Under the pieces are notes generated by a model. That model was not told the DNA's origin. It saw only the letters and a list, made by a program, of their open reading frames with translations, and did not search any database. Shown piece by piece: positions 22,824-35,071 of a stretch of 64,000 bases of DNA. Every line of letters starts with the position of its first letter. Position 1 is the first letter of the stretch. The translations under genes and the position numbers were made by a program. Source of the stretch: Aricia agestis (lineage: Eukaryota > Arthropoda > Insecta > Lepidoptera > Lycaenidae); NCBI RefSeq assembly GCF_905147365.1, contig NC_056408.1, positions 13,206,001-13,270,000 of the forward strand, read 5' to 3'.

Positions 22824-24455
22824 CCCTTGCGTGCAAAAAAATCGACCCACCTCTCCTTATGATTCAAACGGTAATAAGTAATAACTCAAGAAATATAATT
22901 AGTATTAAATAAATGTTGGTATCGTTTTAAAGGTAGTACAATAAGGATTTAATTACTGCTATAGTTATTGTAACTGTAAATCGTTTACTAATTCTACAGC
23001 CTTAAAACAAAAACCGGTCAGTTTGGCATAACATTTCAGTAGGCGATTAATGACATCTTTCTTGTAAAAAACACTAACAAATTGATTTCAATAGCTCGTA
23101 GTGCCACCCCTTACCCTAATTTAGGTTTCTATCCGGGTTTTCCTTGACCTTATCAAAGTTATGATGAACTCCTGAGCGATACTATGCCGATCTTCTTGTA
23201 CAGCCACCCGGAGGTCCTAAAGGGTATCTGCGGCAAGAGTACGGGTCCTGACCCTCCTTATGAGTTCTCCCCATGGGTGCTCAATAGGATTAAGGTTAGG
23301 ACTCTTTGCTGGCCAGTCCAAACCCGAAATTTCGACGTCGGAGAGAATATATTTACGAACTTTCGCAGGAACGTGCGGTCGAGCATTGTTCTACATCAAT
23401 ATGAAACCTTCATCAACAAAACCAGCACATGGCACCGCATGTTGTCCCAGTACGCCCTGAATGTAGCGATAGGTACTCAAAGTGCCAAGGCGCGGCCCGG
23501 TTACGAACTCAAGATTGGTTTATGCATCAAAATAAATCTCGCCCCATACAGTCCCCGAACACCTACCAAATGGAAGCCTTTCGTCAATGCACGCCTGCGC
23601 AAATCATTCTCCTTATCTACGGTATGATTTTCGGCGACCATCGTTACCATAAAGACTGATTTAGTTTTCATCAGAAAAGAGCACGACCCGCCGTTGCTCC
23701 AATGAAAAATCAACATGAGAACGTGCGAAACTAAGCTGCGCTTGACTGTGTGCTGGGACTAATTTTGGACCGTTAGCGAGTTTGTGTGAAGTCAAACAGC
23801 TGCCTGCAAGTGTTCGTCGTACAGTCTACTCAATTACTATAACTCATCAGACTTCTCTTGGCCGTCGTTGCACTTGAACTGAAATGAGATGTCGATTCCG
23901 CAAGGACGTTGACACCTTAAAACGGTCATCACGTTCAAATGTAGCCCAATGTCTTCCTGAACATGGTCGCATGGTAAAGTTTAGAGTCTCTAGAATACTT
24001 CGGTATACTCTTGTAAACGAAGTTCGACTTAAATTAAGACTTCTAGCTACAACTCGTTGTCTAAATTCAGCTCTTAGCAAAGCCCTTGCTTGATAGGCTT
24101 TATTCGGAGTAATATCCATTTTGCCACAAAGAAATTACGTTTAAAATGAAGTTAAATGAACAATAAATCAATAAAAATCGAAACAAAACAAAAACAATAA
24201 GATTTGACCGATTTTTTATACAGAATAAAACCGTTCAATTAATGATAAAAAAACTGAGTGATGGGGGTGCTTAGTGCTTTGTGTCGTTTGTAGTCAAGCA
24301 TGTTGGTTTTAGAAAATGTAGAGTAAACGTACACATTCCCTATCATATTAACTCGCATTATTAATAAAAAGAAATAATAAATAACTATAACTTTTTAAGA
24401 TATTGCGACTTGAACAGAAATGCGCGGGGTGGGTCGATTTTTTTGCACGCAAGTG
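22824..24455 (-). mobile_element. Tc1-like DNA transposon, inactive
   Basis: TIRs of roughly 28 bases (CTTGCGTGCAAAAAAATCGA ... in inverse orientation at the right) with TA on both sides, about 1.63 kb. The minus strand holds a decayed transposase: a Tc1 HTH segment at 24119-23850, a middle segment at 23715-23500, and 23440-23190 with NARPHVPAKVRKYI and LDWPAKSPNLNPIEHPWGEL. The second catalytic Asp before NARPH is Asn, preceded by a stop, and frames shift. The glutamate in NPIEHPW is retained. Confidence 0.85.
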
Positions 24456-24574
24456 TATAATATGTTGATTTAACTTTAGTCGAATGATACACCAATTTAT
24501 TAAATAAAACAAACGTTTTACAAAATTAAAGAAGTCTTTATAATTAAGTATTATTTATAAAGATGATTCGACTA

Positions 24575-24955
24575 ATGCTGGCTTCTCACAGCGCGTAATA
24601 TCACGAGCCGCGCCGAGCCGATTTACATAGTGAGCGAGCACGAGCCAACAGGCGAGTCCGTGCTACCCCTTTTCACGGCGCGTCATATCACGAGCCGCTC
24701 GAGCCGCGATAACCATGGATCATGAAGAGCATGATACTAAAAGGTCGCATAACGCAAAAAGGCAATGCGATATTTAAATGAGCCGTTCAACATGGGAATA
24801 GTCAGCCGACTTCAATCGGATCGGACGCGCCTGCTCGAGCCAGCCCGCGCCTGCTCGAGGCAGCCCGCGCCTGCTCGAGCCTGCCCGCACCACCTCGAGC
24901 CACCCCCTTCAAACGGAGCGGCTCATGATATTACGCGCCGTGAGAAGCCAGCATT
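24575..24955. mobile_element. MITE with a 21-bp internal tandem repeat
   Basis: TIRs of about 37 bases (AATGCTGGCTTCTCACAGCG ... CGTGAGAAGCCAGCATT). Inside, 24826-24905 repeats CGCGCCTGCTCGAGCCAGCC-like units about four times. The small ORF there is a by-product of this repeat. Confidence 0.75.
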
Positions 24956-25073
24956 ATACTGCTAAGGCACATGACATCAACTATTATTGACAATTCAGTC
25001 AATACTTAATAATAATTGAATTTTATAAACGCCAACAGTGCACGTTTTTAACTGTAATAAAAAGGAACTATAC

Positions 25074-25204
25074 TGTACTCGGCGAAACATGGCAGTAGCG
25101 GTTATCGTCTTCCTGTCAAAAAACTTGTCATTTTCTATATAAACCGCGATTGACGCGATTGACAGGGAGTCAATGACCGCTACCGCCATGTTTCGCCGAG
25201 TACA
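25074..25204. mobile_element. 131-bp MITE
   Basis: TIRs TGTACTCGGCGAAACATGGC and GCCATGTTTCGCCGAGTACA, with AGTAGCGGT/ACCGCTACC extending the match. Small non-autonomous element. Confidence 0.75.
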
Positions 25205-25304
25205 ATATAGCTAGTTTAAACAGGAAATAGGTAAGTAAACTGATAACAAAATTTCAGTTTAACTGTGAAAATAATAACAAAGAAATCGCAAAGGTTTAAA
25301 AATA

Positions 25305-26550
25305 GGCTGCGTCCCCACGGACATCCTCCCCCAGCGTGACACGGTGCGGCGCCGTACCGTATCACGGTGGCGCGGGCGGCGTCGTGCCGTAAGGGCCAAT
25401 TCACACCGGATCGGCAGCGGCCGGCAGCGGCGCGAAGAGGCGCGGCGAGGCCGGCAGAGGCGGCTCGCGTCGCCGCGGGCGGCCGCTTGTGGACGCTTGT
25501 GGCCGCTTGGGGACGCTCGCGGCCGCTGGCGGTCGCGCGCTACCTTCAGAGCGCCGCACAGTGGATCGAAAATCAAATTTCATAGACATAGGAACTTGAA
25601 TTTCCAGATGTCATTTTTTTGGGCTGAAATATGTTTTCCTAGTTGTTATTACACAATAAAAAGTAAAAAGACTCATCTACGTGTAATAATAAGGGAGTAA
25701 TATTTTTTTAAGAAATTTTAGTATGGAGCCGACATGAAAAATGAGCATAATATCTCTGGAATCGCATGGTTGGCCGTTATATCCTCACACACTATTATAG
25801 TACTAATAATTACTCACATTTTGGCATATTTTGTATTACGGCTCCATTCGTACTTTATTTTGGGTAATTAAAAACTGTCCATTGGTACTTTATTTTGGTT
25901 AATTAAAAACTTAATTCAAATAGAAAGAAGAAAGAAATTATTATGGTGATATAATGTATCAACCCTCTCTTTTTCCAGTGTCCCCAGTAACAATTTAAAA
26001 CTTCCAACTGAATTGAATTAAATTAAATTGTCTGGAACTACTTGACATATTCTATTGTTTTTTTATTAAATGATCCGTGTTCTTTACTTTCATAAAAAAA
26101 ATATAACTCCCTTATTATTACACGTAGCTGCGTCTTTTTACATTTTATTATGTAATAACAATTACTAGGAGACCATATTTCAACCCAAAAAAAAAATCTG
26201 GAAATTCAAGTTCTTATGTCTATGATACTCGATTTTCGATCCACTGAGCACCGCGGCCGTCGGCGGAAAGTGCTCGCGGCACCTCGCGACGCCTCGAGGC
26301 GCCTCGCGAAGGCGCGCGCGGTCGCGGGAAGCCGCGAGCACTTCCCGCCGACGGTCGCGCGGCGCCTCGAGGCGCCTGGAGGCCTTTTTGAAGTTTTCAA
26401 GCGATACTAGTACTTAAAAGTATGTAAATAAAGTTTAAAATTATTTCACACTAAAAGTGCTCTTCGCGCCGCTGCCGGCCGCTGCCGATCCGGTGTGAAT
26501 TGGGCCTAACACGGTGCCGGCGCCGCGCCGTGTCTGATGGGGACGCAGCC
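25305..26550. mobile_element. outer MITE, GGCTGCGTCCCC termini, ATA target duplication
   Basis: Ends GGCTGCGTCCCC and GGGGACGCAGCC are flanked by ATA at 25302-25304 and 26551-26553. Most of its length is the inner element at 25393-26506. Confidence 0.75.
25393..26506. mobile_element. nested long-TIR element, TAA target duplication
   Basis: Begins GGGCCAATTCACACCGGATC and ends with its inverse, flanked by TAA (25390-25392 and 26507-26509). The arms continue inward for roughly 350 bases with interrupted matches (e.g. GACATAGGAACTTGAATTTCC against GGAAATTCAAGTTCTTATGTC). GC-rich CGGCCGC blocks sit near both ends and give spurious long ORFs. Confidence 0.8.
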
Positions 26551-26678
26551 ATAATCTCTCTCCAACTTAAGATTAGATTAGACTTGACTCGACCCTTCCC
26601 TCCCCCCTTAAACACCTCACGTAATTTGTGGACGCCCCCTTATGCTCTCCATGATCCATGGTTATTAATTCAACAATT

Positions 26679-26929
26679 TCAACTTGGTTTAAGTTTACAA
26701 ACAAGAAGACCGCCATCTTTGGTTCTGTATTGAGTCGCCTTTCTCTGGTGTATGTGGTTGTTGGTGTATATGACTATGTCGCCGTTATTGTTGAATTTGA
26801 CTTTGGCCTTGCAGTTGGGATGGTGAGTGGAGCAGATCCATCGCAGCGTACTAGCCCTGGCATACGTGTACCCGTCTATCAGCAGGAGATCCTTACCTCG
26901 CTGTGACGTTACCACATCGTATGTTATCA
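26679..26929 (-). CDS. mod(mdg4): FLYWCH zinc-finger terminal exon 9
   Basis: The acceptor TTGTATTTTAG ends at 26930. It opens TG-ATA-ACA-TAC (V-I-T-Y-D-V-V-T-S-Q-R-G-K-D) and reads LLLIDGYTYARASTLRWICS, HPNCKAKVKF and H-I-H to TGA at 26679. The C-terminus (TKDGGLLVCKLKPS) differs from the usual GEYIK ending. In-frame codons continue upstream of the acceptor but are intronic by comparison with the other copies. Confidence 0.85.
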
Positions 26930-27076
26930 CTAAAATACAAATCATTTTTATTGCAAAGTATATATTAGTTTTTTTTTTTTCAAACTTATGAAATGTCGAT
27001 ACCAGAATGGGACAAATCATAAACCAAATGATAGCCAAAAAAGTACGAACAGTCCTTATATTTTAATTGTTACCTT

Positions 27077-27259
27077 AGGCTGGCCTCACACAGCCGGAAT
27101 TTCATAATCGTAAATTCATATTCTTACAGATCGATCTATGAAATTCATAATCTGAAAAAATCTGAATGTGTGTGGAGCGTACTGATATTGTATGGTATTC
27201 CGGTCTTTCTGAATATATGAATTTTCGATTATGAAATTCCGGCTGTGTGAGGTCAGCCT
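27077..27259. mobile_element. palindromic MITE, copy 1
   Basis: AGGCTGGCCTCACACAGCCG at the left and its inverse (CGGCTGTGTGAGGTCAGCCT) at the right. Almost the whole element is a fold-back. Confidence 0.8.
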
Positions 27260-27303
27260 TATAGTCAACTGTCAAAATGAGAAATCGAGACATACCTACC
27301 CTG

Positions 27304-27501
27304 AGGCTGGCCTCGCACAGCCGGAATGTCTCTCTGAATTCATAATCTGAATTCATATTATCAATTCAGAAAGACCGGAATACCATACAATATCAGTACG
27401 CTCCACACAAATTCTGATTTTTTCAAATTAAGAATTTCATAGATCGATCTGTAAGAATATGAATTTCCGATTATGAAATTCCGGCTGTGTGAGGCCAGCC
27501 T
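27304..27501. mobile_element. palindromic MITE, copy 2
   Basis: Same termini as 27077-27259 (AGGCTGGCCTCGCACAGCCG ... CGGCTGTGTGAGGCCAGCCT), with the central part in opposite orientation, 45 bases from the first copy. Confidence 0.8.
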
Positions 27502-28076
27502 GAAGGTATTGGGTATGCATTATATTTGAATGCGATTCTATTTAAATATGTAATTCCATTTTGTATTATGATGTCCGCCTTACAAGTGCCATGCTTTGAA
27601 CAGTTTTGTTCTAGTTTTTCGTTAAAAGCATAACTGTTTTTCTAAATCTTTATTTATTTAGAGGTTTTTATACATACAACACTAAGCATAACTGTTATAA
27701 CTTAGTATTTTTCCACCCTTTGTGACGGTACGAAACTACATTCTTAAAATAATTATATTATCTTTAACGAATAACTTAAAATGTTATAAAATGTATTATT
27801 ATTAAACAGATCAAGAAATATAAATAAATATAATATAAAAAATATTAATAACATAAATAAATACAAAAAACCCTCTTCAAACGTTGTTATATTATTTTCT
27901 ATTGCGTTTTAGACGTATTCTTCTACTTAGGACATCATTAGCCAGTAAAAAAGTGAAGTACGGTATATTTACTTTACTATTTGTAGGTTATATATGTACC
28001 TGTATATATATGTACCTATTGCTCAATGCTTAGAAATCACTCTTAACATTATTTGTATATAGGTAAATCTGCTTCT

Positions 28077-28330
28077 TCACAATTTTATATATTCTCCTCT
28101 TTGAGTAATAACATACCGAGGGGGGGGATGATCATGTATCAAAGGTCCTTGAACAAGACGTGCTTTATCCTTCTCTAATACGACCCGGGCCCTACAACCT
28201 GTATCACTTTTTTTGGAGCAGTAATAGTATGTTTTCTTCCCGGAGGCGGTACCCATCTGGGAAAAAGTGTAGCCATCAATCATCAGAAGATATTTCCCGG
28301 AACGCGTTGGTATTCGCCGAAATTCGATAT
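28077..28330 (-). CDS. mod(mdg4): FLYWCH zinc-finger terminal exon 10
   Basis: The acceptor TTATATTTTCAG ends at 28331. It reads AT-ATC-GAA-TTT (D-I-E-F) through IPTRSGKYLLMIDGYTFSQM, YYYCSKKSDTGCRARVVL, H-D-H and the ending RYVITQRGEYIKL-stop. First of a subfamily (also 29050, 34432, 36162, 37811, and broken copies 37.1 and 41.2 kb) marked by the DIxF/Y opening, RSGK and H-D/I-H-P-P-P. The loop before the first Cys is a few residues longer than in its relatives. Confidence 0.87.
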
Positions 28331-28440
28331 CTGAAAATATAATGTGCTTACCGAATTATTATGTAAAATAATTTTAGAATATTGAAAATTAGTTTCAGTT
28401 CTAAAATTAGATCATAGACATCAATATTATGATAAAGTAA

Positions 28441-28707
28441 TGCTGAGTACTCACATACGGTTTTGCTCGATCGAGCAATAACGTCGAGCGAACCCGCGGC
28501 TCGGGCTTTCGTCTACACATTCAGCATAGCTCGATAGTTTTATTGTAAATCAATATATTCATTCCATCAATTCGGCTCGATCCGGTTCCATCAATCTTTC
28601 GAGCGGCTCGATGCGAGCCTTCGAGCTGTCTGTTTTGCGGTCCGACAGTAATTATTACTTGATTTGGAGTAAAACTATCGAGCAAAACCGTATGTTAGTA
28701 CTTAGCA
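28441..28707. mobile_element. MITE with TGCTRAGTACT termini, TAA target duplication
   Basis: Ends TGCTGAGTACTCACATACGG and CCGTATGTTAGTACTTAGCA between TAA repeats. The interior carries TCGAGC-rich sequence. A related copy with an inverted interior lies at 36460-36680. Confidence 0.75.
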
Positions 28708-28859
28708 TAACGAGAGGTTTATTGAAATGCAATCAAAACAAGAAAATTACATAATATATTATTATTTTATATTATATTTGTTTAATATTCCTCAATGACT
28801 TTACGCAACTCCTTTGAGTCATTACCTTTTTTGGACTGTGGGGGATTATAAATTAGTTA

Positions 28860-29013
<154 letters not shown>

Positions 29014-29049
29014 GTTAAATGTAACATCATTTTGCGTCAATCAATTTTC

Positions 29050-29297
29050 TTAAATTTTAACATATTCTCCCCATTGAGTAATGACATACTTAGGGGGAGG
29101 ATGATCATGTACTAAAGGATATTGAAGAGGGCATATTTTCTCATTCTCTAGCACAACCCGGGCCCCGCAGCCAGTATCTCTTTTTGAACACTTGTAGTGT
29201 ATTCTTTTTTTAGCGAAACCCATCTGTGAAAAAGTGTAGCCATCTATCATCAGAAGATGCTTCCCTGAACGCGTTGGTATTCGCTTAAAATGAATAT
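29050..29297 (-). CDS. mod(mdg4): FLYWCH zinc-finger terminal exon 11
   Basis: The acceptor ACATGATTGCAG ends at 29298. It reads AT-ATT-CAT-TTT, IPTRSGKHLLMIDGYTFSQM, HYKCSKRDTGCGARVVL, H-D-H and YVITQWGEYVKI to the stop at 29050. K-C replaces Y-C at the first Cys. Otherwise a close relative of 34432. Its 3' untranslated region would run into the (AT)n tract. Confidence 0.87.
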
Positions 29298-30699
29298 CTG
29301 CAATCATGTAACGAAATGTAGTAAACGATAATTTTTTTAAAACCTTTCATTTACCAACGACCTTGGCCATACATTTGCCGCGTTACCGAGATCGCACCAA
29401 AACCCTATTTTTTTTACTTAACTTAGTTCAAAATTGTCCTAAAAAAAATTAAAACGGGGAATATGTAGTATATGATATTGTCGATCTATTGGCGTGTGTT
29501 TCAAATAAAAGTAATTTGTAAATCCTAAGGAGATGCTGAATGGATGCTTGAATTTTGATGAATTGGTTTTACTATACTAATAAACAAAATTAGAAAATTT
29601 AAAACGGGGAAAGGAATGTTGATATACTGAAGATTATTGCTGTATTTTTATTATAACTTTGTAGCTTTCAAATTCTGGGTTTATAAGGCTTTAAATACGG
29701 TAAATTACAGAATCTCCGTAGGGAAGGCCCTTAACTTGCTCTGTATGTGTGTAAGTAGTATGTTAGTTTGGATGGAATTTTGGAACTCATTTTTGAATTA
29801 ATTGAAGTAGATATATTAAACCGATTGAGCTGAAATTTTGTATACACCTTTGGTTTGGATGAAAATGCACGATATTGTGCGACATCACTGTAAATCCAAT
29901 ATGACCGACCCAAGATGACGAAATAGTTATTTTCTATACAGTCCTACAATATGGATAATAAATGAAAGGGCTTTTTAGAGTAACTCGAAAACGTATTAGT
30001 AGGGGAGGTCGCGCTCGTTTTGAAAAGTCATTTCATACCGAGCGAAAATCGTTACAATAATAGTATTCCACTAATAGATAACAGCTTTGATCGTCAGCTG
30101 CTTCAGAAGTGGTGGGTTAAAATTTGAGAGTATCTCAAAGTTGTAAAAAAAAAATATTGCGAAAAGTATTTTTATACCGAATGAAAATTTTATGGATGAT
30201 TATTGAGGTCATGCTTAACCAAAAAAGCACCGTCAGCCATTTCGCAAACGGGGGATTCAACGTCAGTCGCGTTACTGAACTATGTTAAAAATCTTAAAAT
30301 ATAAAGTCATTTCATACCGTACAAAATTTATACAGGTGAATGCTGATACCTTTTAAATAATAAAGACCACCGTCAGTCGTTAATATGATGGTGGAAAACC
30401 CGTCAGCTAGCGACACAACTAATAACTATGCTGCGCTTTCAATGTAATATCTGAGCGCGTCGCGTAGTCACTTTGGCAGATGAACTGACGACCTTTTCAC
30501 CCACATACATTCAGCTGACGCTGATTTTCGTGTGAATTAACAATTAAACTGTCCTATATAGCAATTTTATTTTGGTATAATATTGATTTAATACTCGCCT
30601 CCATCTTTAATTACGCCTCCGAACTTACTTAACGAATGCCTATGTCATAACATCTACCTGCATGCCAAATTTCAGCCCGATCAGTCCAGTGGTTTAGGC

Positions 30700-30762
30700 T
30701 GTGCGTTGATAGGTCACCATGTCAGTCATGACTGACTGACATGGTGACCTACCAATGCACCT
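30700..30762. repeat. perfect-arm hairpin
   Basis: ATAGGTCACCATGTCAGTCA is followed by the inverse TGACTGACATGGTGACCTA with almost no loop. It could be a fold-back of a LINE 3' end, as the left arm continues a LINE-like phrase. Confidence 0.75.
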
Positions 30763-31279
30763 TTGAGTTTTATAATATAAGTATAGATATATTTAAGATT
30801 TTTATTATATGAATAATGAATATATTTATTTAATTTAATACACATCCATGACCCAGGAACATTGAATTTTTTTTGTTCCGTCGGTTCCGTCGTCCGATTT
30901 GAACCTGCGACCCCCGGGTTAAGCGCCGTCAAACATAATAATTAACTATTTATATTTAATTACAATAAAAATACAACCATAAATAAATGTTAATAATTAA
31001 ACTGATTGAAAACAATCTACAAAATATTTAAGGTCTGATAACCACCAAAACCAAAAAGGCACTAAAAATTATAGAATGACTGAAGTTCAGCCCATTCATG
31101 AAAGATTGTTAGTAAATTGTTTGTTAATTAAATTAATATGTTGATAGTAAGGTACCTAAATTATTTGATCTACAAGAGTTTACAAGACTAAGTCCTTCGA
31201 TCGGGAATTCATGGAAATGCTATTGTATTCTATTGTTGTCGCGATCACCGGTGCTTGATCATTGATGGGTTAAGTCTAA

Positions 31280-31464
31280 GCGCGCGTTCCTTCAGACGTA
31301 CGCGTTGTCTGCGCGTTTTCTTGGCGCGCGGAATCAACGCGCGTCGCGTGTTGTCCCAAAGGCTATAGCAGTTTGCGGTTCTATGCTAATTACATAAAGC
31401 TTATTTTCATACATTTTCACAAATACCGCGTACGCGCAGAAAACGCGCACGTCTGAACGCGCCC
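31280..31464. mobile_element. MITE with GCGCGCGTTC-type termini, TAA target duplication
   Basis: Inverse-related ends rich in ACGTACGCG/GCGCGTTTTC; TAA at 31277-31279 and 31465-31467. Confidence 0.65.
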
Positions 31465-31503
31465 TAAGGGCTGCGTTAATGTAAAATTAATATATAACAT
31501 TAA

Positions 31504-31631
31504 GGGCCTGTTTCACCACTTCCTGATAAGGCTATCCACCAATTAACTTGAGAGATATGGAGAATCTGTCAAAAAAGTTGTGAAAAGCCTATATTTTTAG
31601 GCACTTTATCAGAAAGTGGTGAAACAAGCCC
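31504..31631. mobile_element. 128-bp MITE, GGGCCTGTTTCACCACTT termini, TAA target duplication
   Basis: GGGCCTGTTTCACCACTT ... AAGTGGTGAAACAAGCCC between TAA repeats (31501-31503 and 31632-31634). Confidence 0.8.
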
Positions 31632-32009
31632 TAAGTTTGTTAAATGGAAATTCGTTAGGTAAATAAATCATTAAATTATTTTAAACTAGTTTTTTATTAC
31701 ACAACTTATATAGTAAACAATTAAACAATTTTAAATCAACTCAAGATCAACAAATGTTAAGGCCACACTCTTGTAATTATTCTAAACTAAATGACGCCGG
31801 CAACTCCGTAGCGCCAAAATTCATTTATCACGCGGGAACCGTACATTTTTCCGGGATAAAAAGTATCCTATGTTCTTTATAACCATACCAAATTTCAGCA
31901 GTCAAGCGGTCGTCGTCAAATCGGTTCAGCGGTTGCCGGTTAGGGTATGAAGAGGTAACAGACAGACAGACAGACAAACAAACACACTTTCGCATTTATT
32001 AATTATGGA

Positions 32010-32318
32010 CTATGGATATTTATGATGCGGTCTAAAACACTCAATACACAATCCAGGCTGACCAGGGCAATCTTCGCATGCAAACATGGTTAGCACCCTT
32101 TTTCTTAATGTGTGCCAACATTGTTTGCAGCGCTTTCGCTTTGTTTTGCCGTGGGTATCTTTTGGTAGTTTCATGATACAATGAATTTTATTTTCTAAAG
32201 GTATTTGTAATATAGGTTTATTTTTCCTCTTCTGTAGAAGCGTACCTGTGCAAAAGGTTTTATTAGCATACAATTTTTCGACTAAACTGACGCTTGTATA
32301 AAAGTTATCTATAAAATA
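32010..32318 (-). pseudogene. piggyBac transposase C-terminal fragment
   Basis: Reads IDNFYTSVSLVEKLYANKTF, CTGTL, then the Cys-rich piggyBac tail KRKRCKQC, FACEDCPGQPGLCIECF and H-H-K-Y. Domain order and spacing fit the last part of the DDE domain plus the C-terminal zinc-binding region. The frame opens only after a stop at about 32320, and the N-terminal two thirds are absent, so it is a remnant. Confidence 0.85.
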
Positions 32319-32660
32319 AAATAGCTTTTAATTCAAAATAGGTATAGTAAAATATACTCTTTTTGAACTTCGTAGAAAGAACGAAGAAACTAAGATGCCT
32401 ACACCGGTTCGGGAACTAACCCGGCGAGAAGAACCGGCGTAAGAAACTCGTATGGGGCCATCTTTTACTAAAAAGATGGAAAATTTCAATTTTTAAATAA
32501 AATAATATAACAATGGCTTACAGCTATGTAACAAAAATAAAATCAGCCAAGTGCGAGTTGGACTCGCGCACGAAGGATTCCGTACCACAATAGCGCAAAA
32601 ATACGCTGAAAATTGTGTTTTTTGTATGGGAGCCCCGATTGATTATTTTATTTATTTAAA

Positions 32661-33763
32661 TCTTAATATATATATTTCTTGTGTGCGTGTGTATGTGACT
32701 GAACTCCTCCTAAACGACTGGACCAATTTTGATGAAATTTTTTGTGTGTGTTCGTGGAGATTCGAGAATGGTTTAGATTTACAGTTTGGTCTACTGGAAA
32801 ATGTTTTTTCAATTAATTTCTTATTTATAAGGAGTTGTTGATTTTGGAATGTTTTACATTATTCTATTTCAATTTTAGTTTGTCCTGACAGATGGTGCTA
32901 CGATTAATTTGAAAAAAAAATTGTTATTCAATTCATGTGCTGATTAAAATAATAAATAAATAACACATAGGCTACAATTTTAACCGACTTTCAAAATGGG
33001 GGAGGTGTTATGTTCGTTTTCTTATATTCAACGATTACTCCGCCGTTTGTTAACCGATTTTCAAAATTTTTCTTTTGGTATATAGGGTATCATCCCAATT
33101 TGGTATTATATTCAGAAAAGTGGTGATCTGATGAAGGATCCATAAGTAATCGAGGGAACTCCTCAAAATTTATAGGGAAACATATGGTGACTTCGGTTTC
33201 GTGAGAAGTATTCTAAGCATATGCTACCAACAAGTAATATTTTGCACCGAGATATACCTGGTATACCGTGGTTCGGAAGGTGCTGAGAGAATTCCTGATT
33301 CTTTATAGATACAAGTTTGGGAGTTTCGGCGTTGTTTTAAGAACAGAAAGCATATGCTACTATGCAAATTACATTCTTCATCATCATCATCATCATCATC
33401 ACTACCATATTATACCATTTCATAGTCTTTTAGATCGAGACTCGAGTTTGTCAAGCGATAATTTAAAAAAATCTATATCTACCTAATATTATAAACCTGA
33501 AGAGTATGTTTGCTTGAACGCGTCAATCTCAGAAACTACAGGTCCGATTTAAAAACTTATCTCAGTGTTAGATAGATCATTTATCGAGTAAGACTCATCA
33601 TTTATCGAGAAGGTTATATTATATTATTATTCTAAGACTAATACGACAGAAGAAACTCAGGAAAATGTGGGAAAAACGGGGGAAATATTTTTTATGGGAA
33701 AATGTACCTACGGATTCTGTAAAATTTCTAATTTACGCGGGCGAAGCCGCGCGGGACATTTAG
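32661..33763 (+). mobile_element. Helitron-like sequence, 3' hairpin and TTAG end
   Basis: TCTTAATATATATATTTC at the left resembles a Helitron 5' end. The right end has the hairpin GCGGGCGAAGCCGCGC and GGGACATTTAG|T. 32960-33520 closely matches 46960-47530, including AACCGACTTTCRAAATGGGG. Probably a composite of two families. It includes a short (CAT)n tract at 33377-33402. Confidence 0.6.
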
Positions 33764-33764
33764 T

Positions 33765-34431
33765 ATTAATATAAATTATTAAAGTACAAATAAAACTGAG
33801 TATTTTGTGAAAATTTTTCCCAAGGAGCACACCTTGCTTGCTGTCTTCAATTAAATCATTGACTTTATAATACGCTTTAGCACACAAACGTTCTTTCACT
33901 GCTTTTTTAAATTTATTTATTTAATTATAGATTTTAAACATTTTATGGAATCCTATTGTATAGGCGTATATTTGGCTAGTCTGAAAATCGGTATCTTAAA
34001 GCTAATTTGTTCTTATTTCTAGTATTTACACTATGGTTATCGCCTTTCTTTTTGAAATTATCTATGTTCTTTTAAACATATAAGAAATTTTCCAAAATTT
34101 ATTAATCCTTACAATCCAGATCATAATCATCAATGTGTTATGTGATACATTAACGAGGGTGGATTCTATTCCAATTCAAACGAGAAAGTTTATTTTGTTG
34201 TTTAATATTACAATTTAATATTTAACAGGTTAAAATAAAAGTTACTTAATGCTTTTAGTAAAAAATATTTAAAAGTATTTTAACCGTTAATTTAGCAATT
34301 TGTCACAAAGTTATAAGAGTGGATTCATTTATCCGGAATGAAACTAGATTACTAGCTTATAAATCAATTATTATATATTTTATTTACCTTTCTCTTATAT
34401 TATTTTATTTATCTTTTATAAATTATTTTTC
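33765..34431. other. AT-rich stretch with an unassigned ORF remnant
   Basis: Minus strand 33905-33770 reads VKERLCAKAYYKVNDLIEDS and GVLLGKNF. It looks like protein-derived sequence but I cannot assign it. It abuts the Helitron end at 33763. The rest is AT-rich and parallels 34.7-35.0 and 35.9-36.1 kb. Confidence 0.35.
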
Positions 34432-34679
34432 TTAAACCTTAATATATTCCCCCTTTTGAGTAATGATATACTTAGGGGGAGGATGATCATGTATTAGAGG
34501 ATATTGAAGAGGACGTATTTTCTCGTTCTCTAACATGACCCGAGCTTTACAACCAGTGTCTTTTTTTGAACAGTAGTAGCGAGTTTTTTTTCTGGCGAGG
34601 CCCATCTGTGAAAAAGTGTAGCCATCTATCATCAGAAGATGTTTCCCTGAACGCAGTGGTATTCGCATAAATTCGATAT
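34432..34679 (-). CDS. mod(mdg4): FLYWCH zinc-finger terminal exon 12
   Basis: The acceptor TTTTATTGCAG ends at 34680. It reads AT-ATC-GAA-TTT-ATG (D-I-E-F-M), IPLRSGKHLLMIDGYTFSQM, YYCSKKDTGCKARVML, H-D-H and YIITQKGEYIKV to the stop at 34432. 81 codons, the same length as 29050, 36162 and 37811. The in-exon ATG is a chance codon, not the start. Confidence 0.88.
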
Positions 34680-35071
34680 CTGCAATAAAATATAATTAAT
34701 TATGTAAATAAAATATAATGAACAATTTAATTTCAAAATACTGCAAATCACAATCCATATTATAGTCATCAATGTGATAAATAAATGGGTTCATTAATCA
34801 TTACATTTCATTCTAAACCAGAAAGTATTTTTTGTTTTGATTAAAATTTATGATCTATATTAATATTAGTTGATACTTTTATGTTAAAGTATTATTTTTA
34901 AACCAAAGTAATCATCTATGATAATTTTATAAGAGTAGATACGTTAATCCTGAATAAAACAAGATTATTATTCATTTAGCTTATTTTCAATTTATTTAAA
35001 ATAAATTCTAATATTATCTTTTACAAATTAGTTTCCTCAAGTATAACTTACTGCTTTTATTCAAATACTAG

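Larger units (their letters stand above)
29310..32005. other. non-coding stretch with several small elements
   Basis: Contains a 60-base hairpin (30700-30762), MITEs at 31280 and 31504, and a LINE-3'-like segment at 31790-31990. The segment 30000-30420 has repeated phrases (CATTTCATACCG, CACCGTCAG) but no coding signal. Confidence 0.5.

Noticed and set aside
25216..25700. Arg/Ala-rich ORFs on both strands
   Set aside because: They fall in the GC-rich arms of the nested TIR element and are mutually overlapping with no domain.
33360..33420. His-rich peptide from a (CAT)n tract
   Set aside because: Short microsatellite inside a Helitron-like repeat.
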